Shown here: positions 1 to 7,000 of the stretch, piece by piece
Layout of the letters: each line of letters starts with the position of its first letter
How positions within the stretch are numbered: the stretch's first letter is position 1
NCBI GenBank assembly: GCA_016217585.1
Contig: JACRHQ010000092.1
Location: forward strand, 1 to 8,017
DNA: 8,017 nt
DNA from: Candidatus Omnitrophota bacterium
Lineage (GTDB): Bacteria > Omnitrophota > Gorgyraeia > Zapsychrales > Zapsychraceae
Direction: 5' to 3'
Program-made: the position numbers and the translations under genes
The notes under the pieces: model-generated
Database searches by the model: none
Told to the model about the DNA's origin: nothing
The model's input: the letters and a program-made list of their open reading frames with translations, nothing else

Positions 1-114
1 GAATTTCTGCACCGTGACGTCATAGAGATCGGCGCCGGTTTCACGTCCTTTTGGCGCCGGCGCGTGGGGCGCTGTAATGCTGTGATACATGAGGACGATT
101 GGTTGGGTGATCAT
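1..114 (-). CDS. Polysaccharide deacetylase, N-terminal fragment (runs off left edge)
   Basis: Only the first 38 codons lie in the window. The frame begins at the ATG on 114-112 and continues past base 1. The visible protein opens MITQPIVLMYHSI and ends ADLYDVTVQKF. The hydrophobic strand followed by MYHSI near the start is the usual opening of NodB-type (CE4) deacetylases, and the neighbouring gene has the matching MYHRV. The catalytic TFDDG and HxxxH motifs would lie outside the window, so activity cannot be judged. The start is supported by a GGAG Shine-Dalgarno (complement of 123-126) eight bases upstream, and by an ATGA overlap with the stop codon of the upstream gene, which suggests coupled translation. 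No signal peptide is evident. The role would be deacetylation of an amino-sugar glycan, inferred from family and context. Confidence 0.75.
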   Translation of the reverse strand, partial: MITQPIVLMYHSITAPHAPAPKGRETGADLYDVTVQKF

Positions 115-893
115 TTATATTTCTCCAGCATTTTATACTCAAAGCTCTTGATGTCATCAAACCCGCTGACTTCGACGCGTTTGAGCTCATACAAGGGGGT
201 TTCCGGCGTATTGACGCCCTGGCTGACGCTTAAAGCGTAGCGGAACCCCAGATCCCGGACGATAGCCAGCGTATCCGCGTTATACTCGCCGTAAGGGTAG
301 CAAAAGGTGTCCAGCCGCTCCCCCCGCGGCAAATTTCTATCGACACAGGCGCGGCTCTGGGCGATTTCCTGGTACTGGGCCTCGTAGCTGAATTGCGGAA
401 GATGCGGATGCGACGCCGTGTGGGCGCCGAAGGAGATCTGGTGGGCGTACATCTCCGCCGCCTCTTCCCAGTTGAGCATGTCGCGTCCGGGGATTTTCGC
501 GTAACGGTTGAACCTGTTGTCCGTACCGACCAGGCTGGTCGTTAAAAATATGGCCGCCGGGAACCCGAACTGCTTCAGGACCGGGAAGGCGTTTTGATAA
601 TTATCACGGTAGCCGTCATCGAAGGTGATGATGACCTTTGTTTTGGGGCCTTCGAATACGGCCGGGTATCCGGTCTCGAATTCCTTGAGGCTGATCACCT
701 GGTAGACATTCCGGCGGCGGTATAAAAACCGCATCTGGCCCTCAAAGACCTTTGTGCGCGTGACCAGGTTATGCGCCGGCAGAGCGTCGTTGACGCGGTG
801 GTACATCAAGATAATGACCCCTTTGGGCGCGTCGAATTGGCCGCACAGATGCTTGAATTTGCGGATAAGTTTCTTAAATAGAGTGCTGGACAT
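111..893 (-). CDS. Polysaccharide deacetylase, NodB/CE4 family
   Basis: A 260-residue single-domain metal-dependent deacetylase that would remove acetyl groups from N-acetylhexosamines in a polysaccharide. The family landmarks are in order: MYHRV at residues 30-34, motif 1 TFDDG at 90-94 (Asp92 and Asp93 as base and metal ligand), motif 2 with His158 and His162 in HTASH (metal ligands), and a motif 3 equivalent CYPYG at 198-202. The classic motif 3 arginine is replaced by cysteine, as happens in the exopolysaccharide-linked branch, where FxYPYG is usual. The N-terminus is basic (MSSTLFKKLIRKFK) and lacks a clear signal peptide, so a cytoplasmic or membrane-peripheral location is likely. The ATG at 893-891 is preceded by GGAAGTG. 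The gene overlaps the end of the heparinase-like gene by 20 bases and its stop overlaps the next deacetylase start (ATGA). The exact substrate is unknown. Confidence 0.9.
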   Translation of the reverse strand: MSSTLFKKLIRKFKHLCGQFDAPKGVIILMYHRVNDALPAHNLVTRTKVFEGQMRFLYRRRNVYQVISLKEFETGYPAVFEGPKTKVIITFDDGYRDNYQNAFPVLKQFGFPAAIFLTTSLVGTDNRFNRYAKIPGRDMLNWEEAAEMYAHQISFGAHTASHPHLPQFSYEAQYQEIAQSRACVDRNLPRGERLDTFCYPYGEYNADTLAIVRDLGFRYALSVSQGVNTPETPLYELKRVEVSGFDDIKSFEYKMLEKYK

Positions 894-3210
894 TTACTTT
901 CACTTCCGGTTTGCCGGTCTTGGGCATGGTAACGCTGACGGTCCCGAGCTGCTGGTCATTGATCAAGACTTCCACCTCATTGTCGTTCTCCCGCATGGAA
1001 ATATTGTCGGGATTTAATGTGTCGCCGATATCTGTCGCATACAGGACGTTTAGAAAATAATCACGTTTCTTTTTGTCCAGCGCCGTGACCTCCACGCGCC
1101 AGGTCCCGACCTCCTGCCACGGCCCGCCGGAATTCTTTTCAATACCCTCTTTTACTTTTTCAGAGATGCTGATGTTCTTAGGATGGGATCCTTCAACCCA
1201 GAATTCAAACCCCTCTCCCCCGATTTTCGAAACCGTCCGGTGTCCGGGCAAGAGAGTCTTGTTATACAATTTAGCCGTGTTAAAAACATTAGCGGCGACA
1301 AGAAAATCGCTGTCATAGATTTCGTAGTGGCCGGGGACTTTGCTGCGCAGGATTCTGCCGTTGAGCTTGGGTTCACTGACAAGATGCAGAAGCCATTTTT
1401 TAATGAAATTTTTGTTTTTAGCTTCGACGCGGTCGAAAACGATTATATAAGCATTATCTCCTTTGCGGATAAAGACGAGGTGCCGGATGTATTCGTTCAA
1501 TCGGCTGGAATAAGCTTTCGCGGCGTCGCCGATAATATAATCGTGGCCCTTGGTAGTTTTGAAATCCAGTACCTGTGTCCAGTGCGCCCGCGCGTCGTGC
1601 AGAAAGGCGTCTTTGAATCCCCGGTTGTTCACGGCACCGAACGTCCGTTTGCTGATCAGCTCTATTCCCCCGGGATCAGGTTTTCCGCCAAGTTTGCGGG
1701 GTTCGTCCGGCCTGGACGGGTCAATAATCAGGATATCATTATGCGCGGTTGTGTTTTTCTGGTACTGAAAATAGTTATACTGGCCTTCATAGGCGTCGTA
1801 AACCCCTGAATCCGGCACCAGGTTCCCTCTCTTGTAAATCATGAACGTATTGACGTCGAAATCACTGTGGCTGGTCATGGTATAGGCGTTTTTCGAGGTA
1901 AATCCCACACAAGTGCTTTCCGGCCGGAAACTTGTACGCATGACGGCCTCCTTGCCTCCTGGGAAAAAGCGCGCGTACGGCAGTTCCTCATAAGAAGCTG
2001 TTTGCGGATTTTTGGCTGGCTGAAGTGGGTGGTCATAGATCGCGTTCGCGATATGTTCCAGTTCTTCAAGCCCGGCGTATCCGGTGGTTGTCATGATCCA
2101 TGATGATATATCTTTGGATATATTGTTGATGCCCCATTTACAGTAGGGGTTATCGGAGGCCAGCCCCAGGGTACGTCCTAAAAATTCCATAAATTTCCAG
2201 GAGGAAATCCCCTTGGAATACGAAAGGACCCCGGCATTACCGATAAAGGCTCCCTTATGGAAGATTTCTCTGCCGAGGCCGAAATCGAGCCGGTATAGCA
2301 TGTAAAATGCGGCGCTACGGCACCAGCCGATTTGCGGATCGTCAACGAGATTGATCCCCGTCGCGCTTTTAAGCGCGAGGAACCAGTCGCAGCCGTCCGC
2401 GCCCATGTAATAGCCTTCGAACGGCGTCCCGTCCGCCGCGTAGGCGTACATGCGCGCCGCGTCACCGTAATACCAGTTGTGGTCCCATCGGGCTTTATAA
2501 TTAAACTCCGCGTCCGGCACGTGATGGGCCAGGGCGATTTCCGGCCACGCCCGCCAGGAATTGAATACCCACTCTTCCCGATGGAAGGTTTCAAACATTT
2601 CTTTAAATCCAGAACGGATTTTCCGGGCGCGTTCTCCGATACGGTTGAGACGGGCGAGTTTTTGCGCAAGTTGAGTACGTTCCTGTTCGGTGAGGCCGTT
2701 ATAAACCCAGTCAAAAGCCAGGGCCATCACAGCCGCGTCTTTTTCCTGCGCCCAGTTTTTATCAATGTCCGGTTCTTTTTCAAAAAGTATCTTTTTGACT
2801 ATCCCGAGGGCGGTCCGGGCCGCAAGCGGGTCTGTGTTTTCCAGAGCCGCGTACACAAAAGCCGCGTTGATTAAATCTCCCGAGTCCGCTTTTTTAAAAA
2901 TGGCCTGCCAGGCGGGATTAAACGGCGTGAGTTTTTTTACTATTTCCGGGATGTTCTCTTTTGTAAGAAATATCCTCGGATGGTCCTCGCGGATTTTCAG
3001 CTGGTGCAGCTGGCTTTCCAGTTTCTGGACGCGCTGGAGCCCTTGCGGGTCGCCGAAAACGGGGCCGTCCTGGGCCGCGTCGATGGCGATTGAAGCGGAT
3101 TTCTCCTCCCCGTTCACCTGATCCTTGCCCGACACGGGATTTTTGGGCCGTACGAGGAGCGCCAGCAGCATCAGACTAGATATGACGACTAATAATCTCT
3201 TGTATCTCAT
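874..3210 (-). CDS. Heparinase II/III-like membrane-anchored protein (putative polysaccharide lyase)
   Basis: A 778-residue protein from the ATG at 3210-3208. Residues about 6-20 form a hydrophobic segment behind MRYKR, acting as signal peptide or signal anchor, so the body is probably periplasmic or outside. Residues about 75-390 are helical with Trp/Tyr-rich motifs (HREEW, DGTPFEGYYMG), fitting the alpha/alpha toroid of heparinase-type lyases. Residues about 420-780 are strand-rich and carry the most diagnostic stretch: SHSDFD (His448), then PDSGVYD (Asp467), then TTAHND (His490). This matches the His/Asp/His spacing of the zinc site in heparinase II. By family it would cleave a uronic-acid-containing glycan by beta-elimination, but lyase activity and substrate are inferred. 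It may instead trim or bind the nascent polymer. A longer start at 3276 would add 22 residues before the hydrophobic segment, and I rejected it. The gene overlaps the upstream glycosyltransferase by 35 bases and the downstream deacetylase by 20. Confidence 0.82.
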   Translation of the reverse strand: MRYKRLLVVISSLMLLALLVRPKNPVSGKDQVNGEEKSASIAIDAAQDGPVFGDPQGLQRVQKLESQLHQLKIREDHPRIFLTKENIPEIVKKLTPFNPAWQAIFKKADSGDLINAAFVYAALENTDPLAARTALGIVKKILFEKEPDIDKNWAQEKDAAVMALAFDWVYNGLTEQERTQLAQKLARLNRIGERARKIRSGFKEMFETFHREEWVFNSWRAWPEIALAHHVPDAEFNYKARWDHNWYYGDAARMYAYAADGTPFEGYYMGADGCDWFLALKSATGINLVDDPQIGWCRSAAFYMLYRLDFGLGREIFHKGAFIGNAGVLSYSKGISSWKFMEFLGRTLGLASDNPYCKWGINNISKDISSWIMTTTGYAGLEELEHIANAIYDHPLQPAKNPQTASYEELPYARFFPGGKEAVMRTSFRPESTCVGFTSKNAYTMTSHSDFDVNTFMIYKRGNLVPDSGVYDAYEGQYNYFQYQKNTTAHNDILIIDPSRPDEPRKLGGKPDPGGIELISKRTFGAVNNRGFKDAFLHDARAHWTQVLDFKTTKGHDYIIGDAAKAYSSRLNEYIRHLVFIRKGDNAYIIVFDRVEAKNKNFIKKWLLHLVSEPKLNGRILRSKVPGHYEIYDSDFLVAANVFNTAKLYNKTLLPGHRTVSKIGGEGFEFWVEGSHPKNISISEKVKEGIEKNSGGPWQEVGTWRVEVTALDKKKRDYFLNVLYATDIGDTLNPDNISMRENDNEVEVLINDQQLGTVSVTMPKTGKPEVKVNVQHSI

Positions 3211-5641
3211 CAAACTGTTTGTCCCAGGAATGCCGTGAGGCAAAGTTGACGCGGGATTCTTTTGCCCCGGCGTCATCGTTATTCAGGCAAGTTTCAATTT
3301 TCTCCAGGAAATCTTTATAACTGGAAGCGACCGCGATCACCTGCGCGTATTTTTTCGTCTCCGGGATATCGACGCAAACAACCGGCCTGCCAGCGGACAG
3401 GTATTCGAGGATTTTCAGAGGATGCGAGTGCGTCGTGAGCGGATTGATGTTAAACGGCAGGATCGCCACATCGAAGAAGTTGCTGTAGCGGTATAATTCT
3501 TCATATGGCTTGACCGGAAGATAATAAATATTGTCTTGTCGGGGAAGTTCTTCCCCTGGTCTTTGGTCAATCTTCCCGATGAAAACAAACGACCACGCCG
3601 GTCGATTTTGGGCAAGGTATTCCACTAATTTATAATCAATCCAGTCGCCGGAGATCAGTCCATAAAAACCGATGATCGGTTCCGGGATCCCCGCCAAATC
3701 CTCCGGTTTTTTAACGGCGCCGTCGGTATCGGCCCGGTTGAAGAGGTCGAAATCAGCGCCGTGCGGGGAATAAAATGAGTTGGGGTTCAGCAGTCGTTTC
3801 TTGTTGAACAATTCCTCTGAGACAGAAAATGTTACATCCGCTTTTTTTGTCAACATTTCATCCTGCCGTTGGATTATTTCCTGCGGCACGCCTTTAAAGG
3901 CGCTCATGTCATCCACGCAGTAGTAGACCAGTTTCCGGCGCGGTAATTTTGTGACCAGATCGACCGTGTTGGGCAAAAACGTCCAGATCTCCGGTTGCGC
4001 CAAACGGTATCGGGCCATCAGCCAGCGGAACTGCGCCAGCAGGAGAAATTTATTGAGCCGGCGGATAATGCTGAAACGTTGGAACGGGACCAACAGCGGC
4101 GTGTACACGTATAAATTTTCTTTGACCTTTTGCGCGCCGCGCAGGTAGCCTTTCAGTTTGGCGAAGAGCTTGGTCAGATCCCTTTGGGACAGCGTCGGCG
4201 TTCTCAAACTCAAGGAATTGATGAAGAAAACCCGGTTTCCCCGGGCGAGGCGCGTGGAGAGATGGTATTTGCTCGTCTTCAGGCCGCTGTCCCAGTCGTC
4301 GGAGGAGAAAAACAGGATATCTTTCTGCGTCCCGCCGGCCTTGCGCCGGAACGCTTGATCGGCCCCGGCGAGGCCGATCTTCGTTCGACGCTCGTCGTCG
4401 CTCTCCCGCCTGGAAAGCGGCGGGATCCGTGCCCGCTCCTCCTCGCAACGTCCGGCGCAAGGCCGGCGGGACGGATGACTTATGACCGCCGCCATAAGCC
4501 GGTCCACTTGCTCCGCGGTCCTGGCCCAGGTATGCTCTTTCATTGACTCGCTGATGGCCCGGCGGTCCCAGTGCCGCTGCAGGATTTCATCGATGGCGCG
4601 GGCGATGCCTGCGGATCCGTAACTGTCGAGCAGGATCCCTTTGTCCAGGTTGACGATCCGCGACAGCCCCCATTTGTTCATCGAGACCACCGGTGTCCCG
4701 CAGGCCAAGGCCTCCATGACCACGTTGGGCCGGCCTTCGCGCAAGCTCGTCAGACAAAACATGTCCGCTGCCGCGTACCAGAGGGCCAGCTCGCTTTGCG
4801 GCCTCTCCCCCGGGAACTTGACGCGTTCCTGCAGGTGATGTTCCGCGGCTAATTGCAGTAATTTTTCCTTATATTCTCCTCCACCGATAATAACGAGATC
4901 TGTGTCCTGCTGACGGACATGGCGCAGTGCTTCTATCAGAAAATGAAATCCTTTGGCTTCCAGCACATGGCCAACGGCAAGGATAACGCGGCGATTGTCA
5001 GGAAGGCCCAGCGTCCGTTTGGCTTCGTCCCGCGGCCTGAAGCAAAACGTGCCGGTATCGACGCCGTTGGGGATAACGGTGACCTTGCCGCGGTCGATGC
5101 CCAGTTCGACGGCTTTCTCCCGAAGAGTTTCCGTAACGACGGTCACCGCGTCGGCTTTTTTCAGGGCTGAACGGATCTGGGCGCGGATTGCCGGAAACCG
5201 CGGGTACCAGTTGAGGTCCGTCCCTCTCGCGTTTAAAATCGTTTTTTTGCGCATCCGGCGGCCGAGTAAAACGGCGGCCACCCCGTCCGGATACAGGAAA
5301 TGCGCGTCGATCAGGTCAAAATCAAATGACCTGCGTAGATTCCTGACGAAGCCGTACAGGCTAAGGTACATCAGCAGGCCATAGAGCGCGCGGCCGATTT
5401 TGGGGATGACCAGATATCGGGGGTGATAAACTTTGATCCCGCCGATCTCTTCTTCCAGCGGCACCTGGCTGAACCGAGACCATTTTTCGTTGACCTTCCA
5501 TTTGGGAGGGAAATACGGGACGGGGGCGACCACCTGTATTTCGTGCATTTTGGCGAGGGCGGCCACGCGCGCCTTGATAAAAGTTGCGTGTTGCGGCATC
5601 CGGCTGTTTGGGAAAAGCGTTGTAAAGACAAGGATTTTCAT
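3176..5641 (-). CDS. Double glycosyltransferase (GT4-like + second GT-B domain), apparently fused by a palindromic insertion
   Basis: An 821-residue protein holding two complete GT-B-like enzymes. Residues 1 to about 388 form a GT4 retaining glycosyltransferase of the TuaC/exopolysaccharide type: MKILVFTTLFPNS start, DAHFLYPDG at 112-120, acceptor-side NARGTDLNWYP, nucleotide-side LAVGHVLEAKGF at 221-232, and the E-x7-E motif Glu302/Glu310 in REGRPNVVMEALACGTPVV. Residues about 440-821 form a second glycosyltransferase resembling TuaH-like proteins, beginning KDILFFSSDDWDSG, with YYCVDD at 573-578, SPHGADFDLF near 625-634 and HPLKILEYLSAGRPVV at 740-755. Between them, residues about 390-438 are an Arg/Glu-rich segment with no family resemblance, encoded by the palindromic element at 4328-4473. 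Such enzymes are normally separate proteins of about 380 residues. The ATG overlaps the acyltransferase stop (ATGA). Sugar donors and linkages cannot be read from sequence. A sequencing error making the fusion is possible but not needed, since the frame is open throughout. Confidence 0.88.
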   Translation of the reverse strand: MKILVFTTLFPNSRMPQHATFIKARVAALAKMHEIQVVAPVPYFPPKWKVNEKWSRFSQVPLEEEIGGIKVYHPRYLVIPKIGRALYGLLMYLSLYGFVRNLRRSFDFDLIDAHFLYPDGVAAVLLGRRMRKKTILNARGTDLNWYPRFPAIRAQIRSALKKADAVTVVTETLREKAVELGIDRGKVTVIPNGVDTGTFCFRPRDEAKRTLGLPDNRRVILAVGHVLEAKGFHFLIEALRHVRQQDTDLVIIGGGEYKEKLLQLAAEHHLQERVKFPGERPQSELALWYAAADMFCLTSLREGRPNVVMEALACGTPVVSMNKWGLSRIVNLDKGILLDSYGSAGIARAIDEILQRHWDRRAISESMKEHTWARTAEQVDRLMAAVISHPSRRPCAGRCEEERARIPPLSRRESDDERRTKIGLAGADQAFRRKAGGTQKDILFFSSDDWDSGLKTSKYHLSTRLARGNRVFFINSLSLRTPTLSQRDLTKLFAKLKGYLRGAQKVKENLYVYTPLLVPFQRFSIIRRLNKFLLLAQFRWLMARYRLAQPEIWTFLPNTVDLVTKLPRRKLVYYCVDDMSAFKGVPQEIIQRQDEMLTKKADVTFSVSEELFNKKRLLNPNSFYSPHGADFDLFNRADTDGAVKKPEDLAGIPEPIIGFYGLISGDWIDYKLVEYLAQNRPAWSFVFIGKIDQRPGEELPRQDNIYYLPVKPYEELYRYSNFFDVAILPFNINPLTTHSHPLKILEYLSAGRPVVCVDIPETKKYAQVIAVASSYKDFLEKIETCLNNDDAGAKESRVNFASRHSWDKQFDEIQEIISRHI
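4328..4473. repeat. 146-bp palindromic REPIN-like element inside the glycosyltransferase gene
   Basis: Bases 4328-4350 and 4451-4473 are perfect 23-bp inverted copies separated by exactly 100 bases. Each arm is itself a small hairpin, CCGGC-cttgc-GCCGG (4335-4349 on the left). The interior holds three further hairpins: an 8-bp stem 4357-4364/4372-4379 (gatcggcc/ggccgatc), a short cgac/gtcg stem at 4386-4397, and a 7-bp stem 4404-4410/4419-4425 (tcccgcc/ggcggga). This architecture, inverted REP-like hairpins around a spacer, resembles REPINs moved by RAYT transposases, and its in-frame position in a gene recalls Rickettsia palindromic elements. No target-site duplication and no GTAG tetranucleotide were seen. 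It encodes the linker between two enzyme domains. The inverted repeat is directly seen. Mobility and family membership are inference. Confidence 0.8.
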
Positions 5642-6177
5642 GATTTCCGGTCATCCGGAGGCTGGACCCTCACGCGCAAGACTTTCGCGGGGTTTCCGAT
5701 GACGACCTCGTGGTCCTGCACATGGCGGGCGACAACGGCCCCGGCCCCCACGATTGCGTGTTTGCCGATCCTTACCCCTTTGAGGATAATGGCCCGCGCC
5801 CCGATCCAGGCGTGGTCATCGATCAGGACGTCTTTGGTAACGTAGCCGTCAAATCCCTCTTCGTTCGCCTTATGGTCGCTGGTGAGGATCATGACGTCAG
5901 GCCCCATCATCACGTGCCGGCCGACGGTGACGGTCCCCGTCCCCATCACGCGAAGGTTCTCCCCCAGGCCGGCATATTCGCGCATGATGATGTTGCGCCC
6001 GCCGCCGAAATCCGCGCCGCGCTCGACGCTGAAGAAGCCTTCGACATCTTTAAACAGCGGCCGGCAGACGAGCCGCCGCAGCCGGCCCGACCATTTTCCG
6101 AAAGGCCCCAGTTCATAGGACCGCGGCAGGTTTTTGGCGAAGAAATAATAGAAGAGGTAATAAAGGGTTCTTTCCAT
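5638..6177 (-). CDS. Left-handed beta-helix (hexapeptide repeat) O-acyltransferase, WcaF/maltose-acetyltransferase-like
   Basis: A 179-residue acyltransferase of the LbH superfamily, expected to transfer acetyl (or another acyl group) from acyl-CoA to a sugar hydroxyl of the polysaccharide or its precursor in the cytoplasm. Hexapeptide turns run from about residue 50 to 160, e.g. TVTVGRHVMMGPDVMILTS, WIGARAIILKGVRIGKH and AIVGAGAVVA. The loop TSDHKAN at 99-105 carries the expected catalytic His102. The closing GNPAKVLR at 161-168 is the signature ending of this group. The N-terminus (residues 1-35) is aromatic and basic (MERTLYYLFYYFFAKN), which may associate with the membrane or be a helical cap. 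AAGGAAG (complement of 6187-6193) lies nine bases before the ATG. It is the first gene of the polysaccharide set, 19 bases after the AbiEii stop, and its stop overlaps the glycosyltransferase start. The acceptor is unknown. Confidence 0.9.
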   Translation of the reverse strand: MERTLYYLFYYFFAKNLPRSYELGPFGKWSGRLRRLVCRPLFKDVEGFFSVERGADFGGGRNIIMREYAGLGENLRVMGTGTVTVGRHVMMGPDVMILTSDHKANEEGFDGYVTKDVLIDDHAWIGARAIILKGVRIGKHAIVGAGAVVARHVQDHEVVIGNPAKVLRVRVQPPDDRKS

Positions 6178-6186
6178 TGGTCAGCG

Positions 6187-6193
6187 CTTCCTT
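6187..6193 (-). promoter_or_regulatory. Ribosome binding site of the acyltransferase
   Basis: Read on the minus strand this is AAGGAAG, nine bases before the ATG at 6177. It occupies much of the 19-base gap after the AbiEii stop. It therefore supports independent initiation on a shared transcript, and leaves no room for a promoter or terminator between the toxin gene and the polysaccharide genes. Confidence 0.7.
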
Positions 6194-6196
6194 TTT

Positions 6197-7000
6197 TCAC
6201 AGCTTTAAGATCTGCAGGATGGCCTCCCTGGCGAAGATACTCATGTCGGAGGGATTTTCCAGAAAATTCTCCGCGTCGCGATATACCACGTCCCAATCGG
6301 CCTTTTCCACAGCACGATAAATACAATCTTTCCAGTTATCAGACGATAGAAGCTCTCCCTTCCATCCCGTCTGCCTAAGGGCATTGCGCAGTAAAGGGAT
6401 GTTTGGCACAAGATCCCTCCAGCGGGAAAGGTACCACCCGATGTCAAAGAAATCACGCCCTTTTGTATATCTCCTGCCTAACAAAGCCGCGATTTTACCT
6501 GCGAATAAAGAAGCGAGGTCATAGGACAAAAATGAGATGGGAAAATATTTGTTAACAATATATGTTTTTAAGACACCGCCTTCGGGAGGATTGGTGTCGA
6601 TTTCAATCTTGATCGAGAATTTTTGGGACCTATGGGGCGAGATGCCTGTCTCGTACATCAAATCTTCAAATTTAATCAGCGCAAAGTGAACTGTCTTCTG
6701 GTCATCATAGGCCGCGGAGACATTGTAGCCGGCCAATGTCAATTCCCGTTTTAATGTTTCGATAATCTCCCTGAATGAATAATGCTCCTTCCTGACCAAG
6801 CTAAAATCCAAATCTTCTGAAAAACGCGGCAGATCGTATAAAAATCTTAATGCTGTTCCGCCTAAAAAAGCGCACGTTTGAAATACCTTGCGGTTATACA
6901 TAATCCGCAGAATATAAGCCTGCAGGTATTCCCTCATAAGGTTTAATTTTTCTCTCTCCCCCGTCTTGGAGGCCGTAAGCTCAAGGACATAATCTTTCAC
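6197..7000 (-). CDS. abiEii: AbiEii-family nucleotidyltransferase toxin
   Basis: A 267-residue member of the AbiEii/AbiGii nucleotidyltransferase family, the toxin half of type IV AbiE modules, which cause bacteriostasis and phage abortive infection or stabilise mobile DNA. The conserved motifs are intact: FLGGTAL at 45-51 (motif I), the metal-binding pair in SEDLDFS (Asp63, Asp65), a third acidic strand FSIKIEID ending at Asp135, Lys169 in FAGKIAAL, and GRDFFDIGWYL at 181-191 (motif IV with Asp186). The length is normal for the family, so the toxin looks functional. The start is GTG at 7000-6998, which overlaps the AbiEi stop as GTGA and is preceded by a strong AAGGGGAG. Its GC content is visibly lower than that of the polysaccharide genes downstream. 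The target RNA or protein of this nucleotidyltransferase is not predictable here. Confidence 0.92.
   Translation of the reverse strand: MKDYVLELTASKTGEREKLNLMREYLQAYILRIMYNRKVFQTCAFLGGTALRFLYDLPRFSEDLDFSLVRKEHYSFREIIETLKRELTLAGYNVSAAYDDQKTVHFALIKFEDLMYETGISPHRSQKFSIKIEIDTNPPEGGVLKTYIVNKYFPISFLSYDLASLFAGKIAALLGRRYTKGRDFFDIGWYLSRWRDLVPNIPLLRNALRQTGWKGELLSSDNWKDCIYRAVEKADWDVVYRDAENFLENPSDMSIFAREAILQILKL

Noticed and set aside
1183..1809. 208-codon open frame on the plus strand
   Set aside because: It lies entirely antisense to the heparinase-like gene, its product has no recognisable motif, and the opposite frame carries clear conserved residues.
2781..2797. CAAAAAG-TAT-CTTTTTG hairpin
   Set aside because: The stem is AT-rich and inside a conserved coding region. 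It has no GC stem or T-tract of a terminator, so it is probably chance from lysine/phenylalanine codons.
3211..3276. Upstream ATG extending the heparinase-like protein by 22 residues
   Set aside because: The extension places a polar stretch before the signal-anchor segment and lies inside the glycosyltransferase coding sequence. MRYKR directly before the hydrophobic run is the better start.
4050..4460. 136-codon alternative minus-strand frame across the linker, considered as evidence of a frameshift between separate glycosyltransferase genes
   Set aside because: The main frame is open and matches glycosyltransferase motifs on both sides, while this frame is an Arg/Pro-rich shadow. No frameshift is needed.
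4479..4498. Small inverted repeat cttatg/cataag beside the palindromic element
   Set aside because: Six-base arms with an 8-base loop are short enough to occur by chance. It sits outside the 23-bp arms and has no partner on the other side.
5710..6378. 222-codon open frame on the plus strand
   Set aside because: It is antisense to the acyltransferase and the end of abiEii. The length is explained by GC-rich codon bias, and the Pro/Asp/His-rich product resembles nothing known to me.
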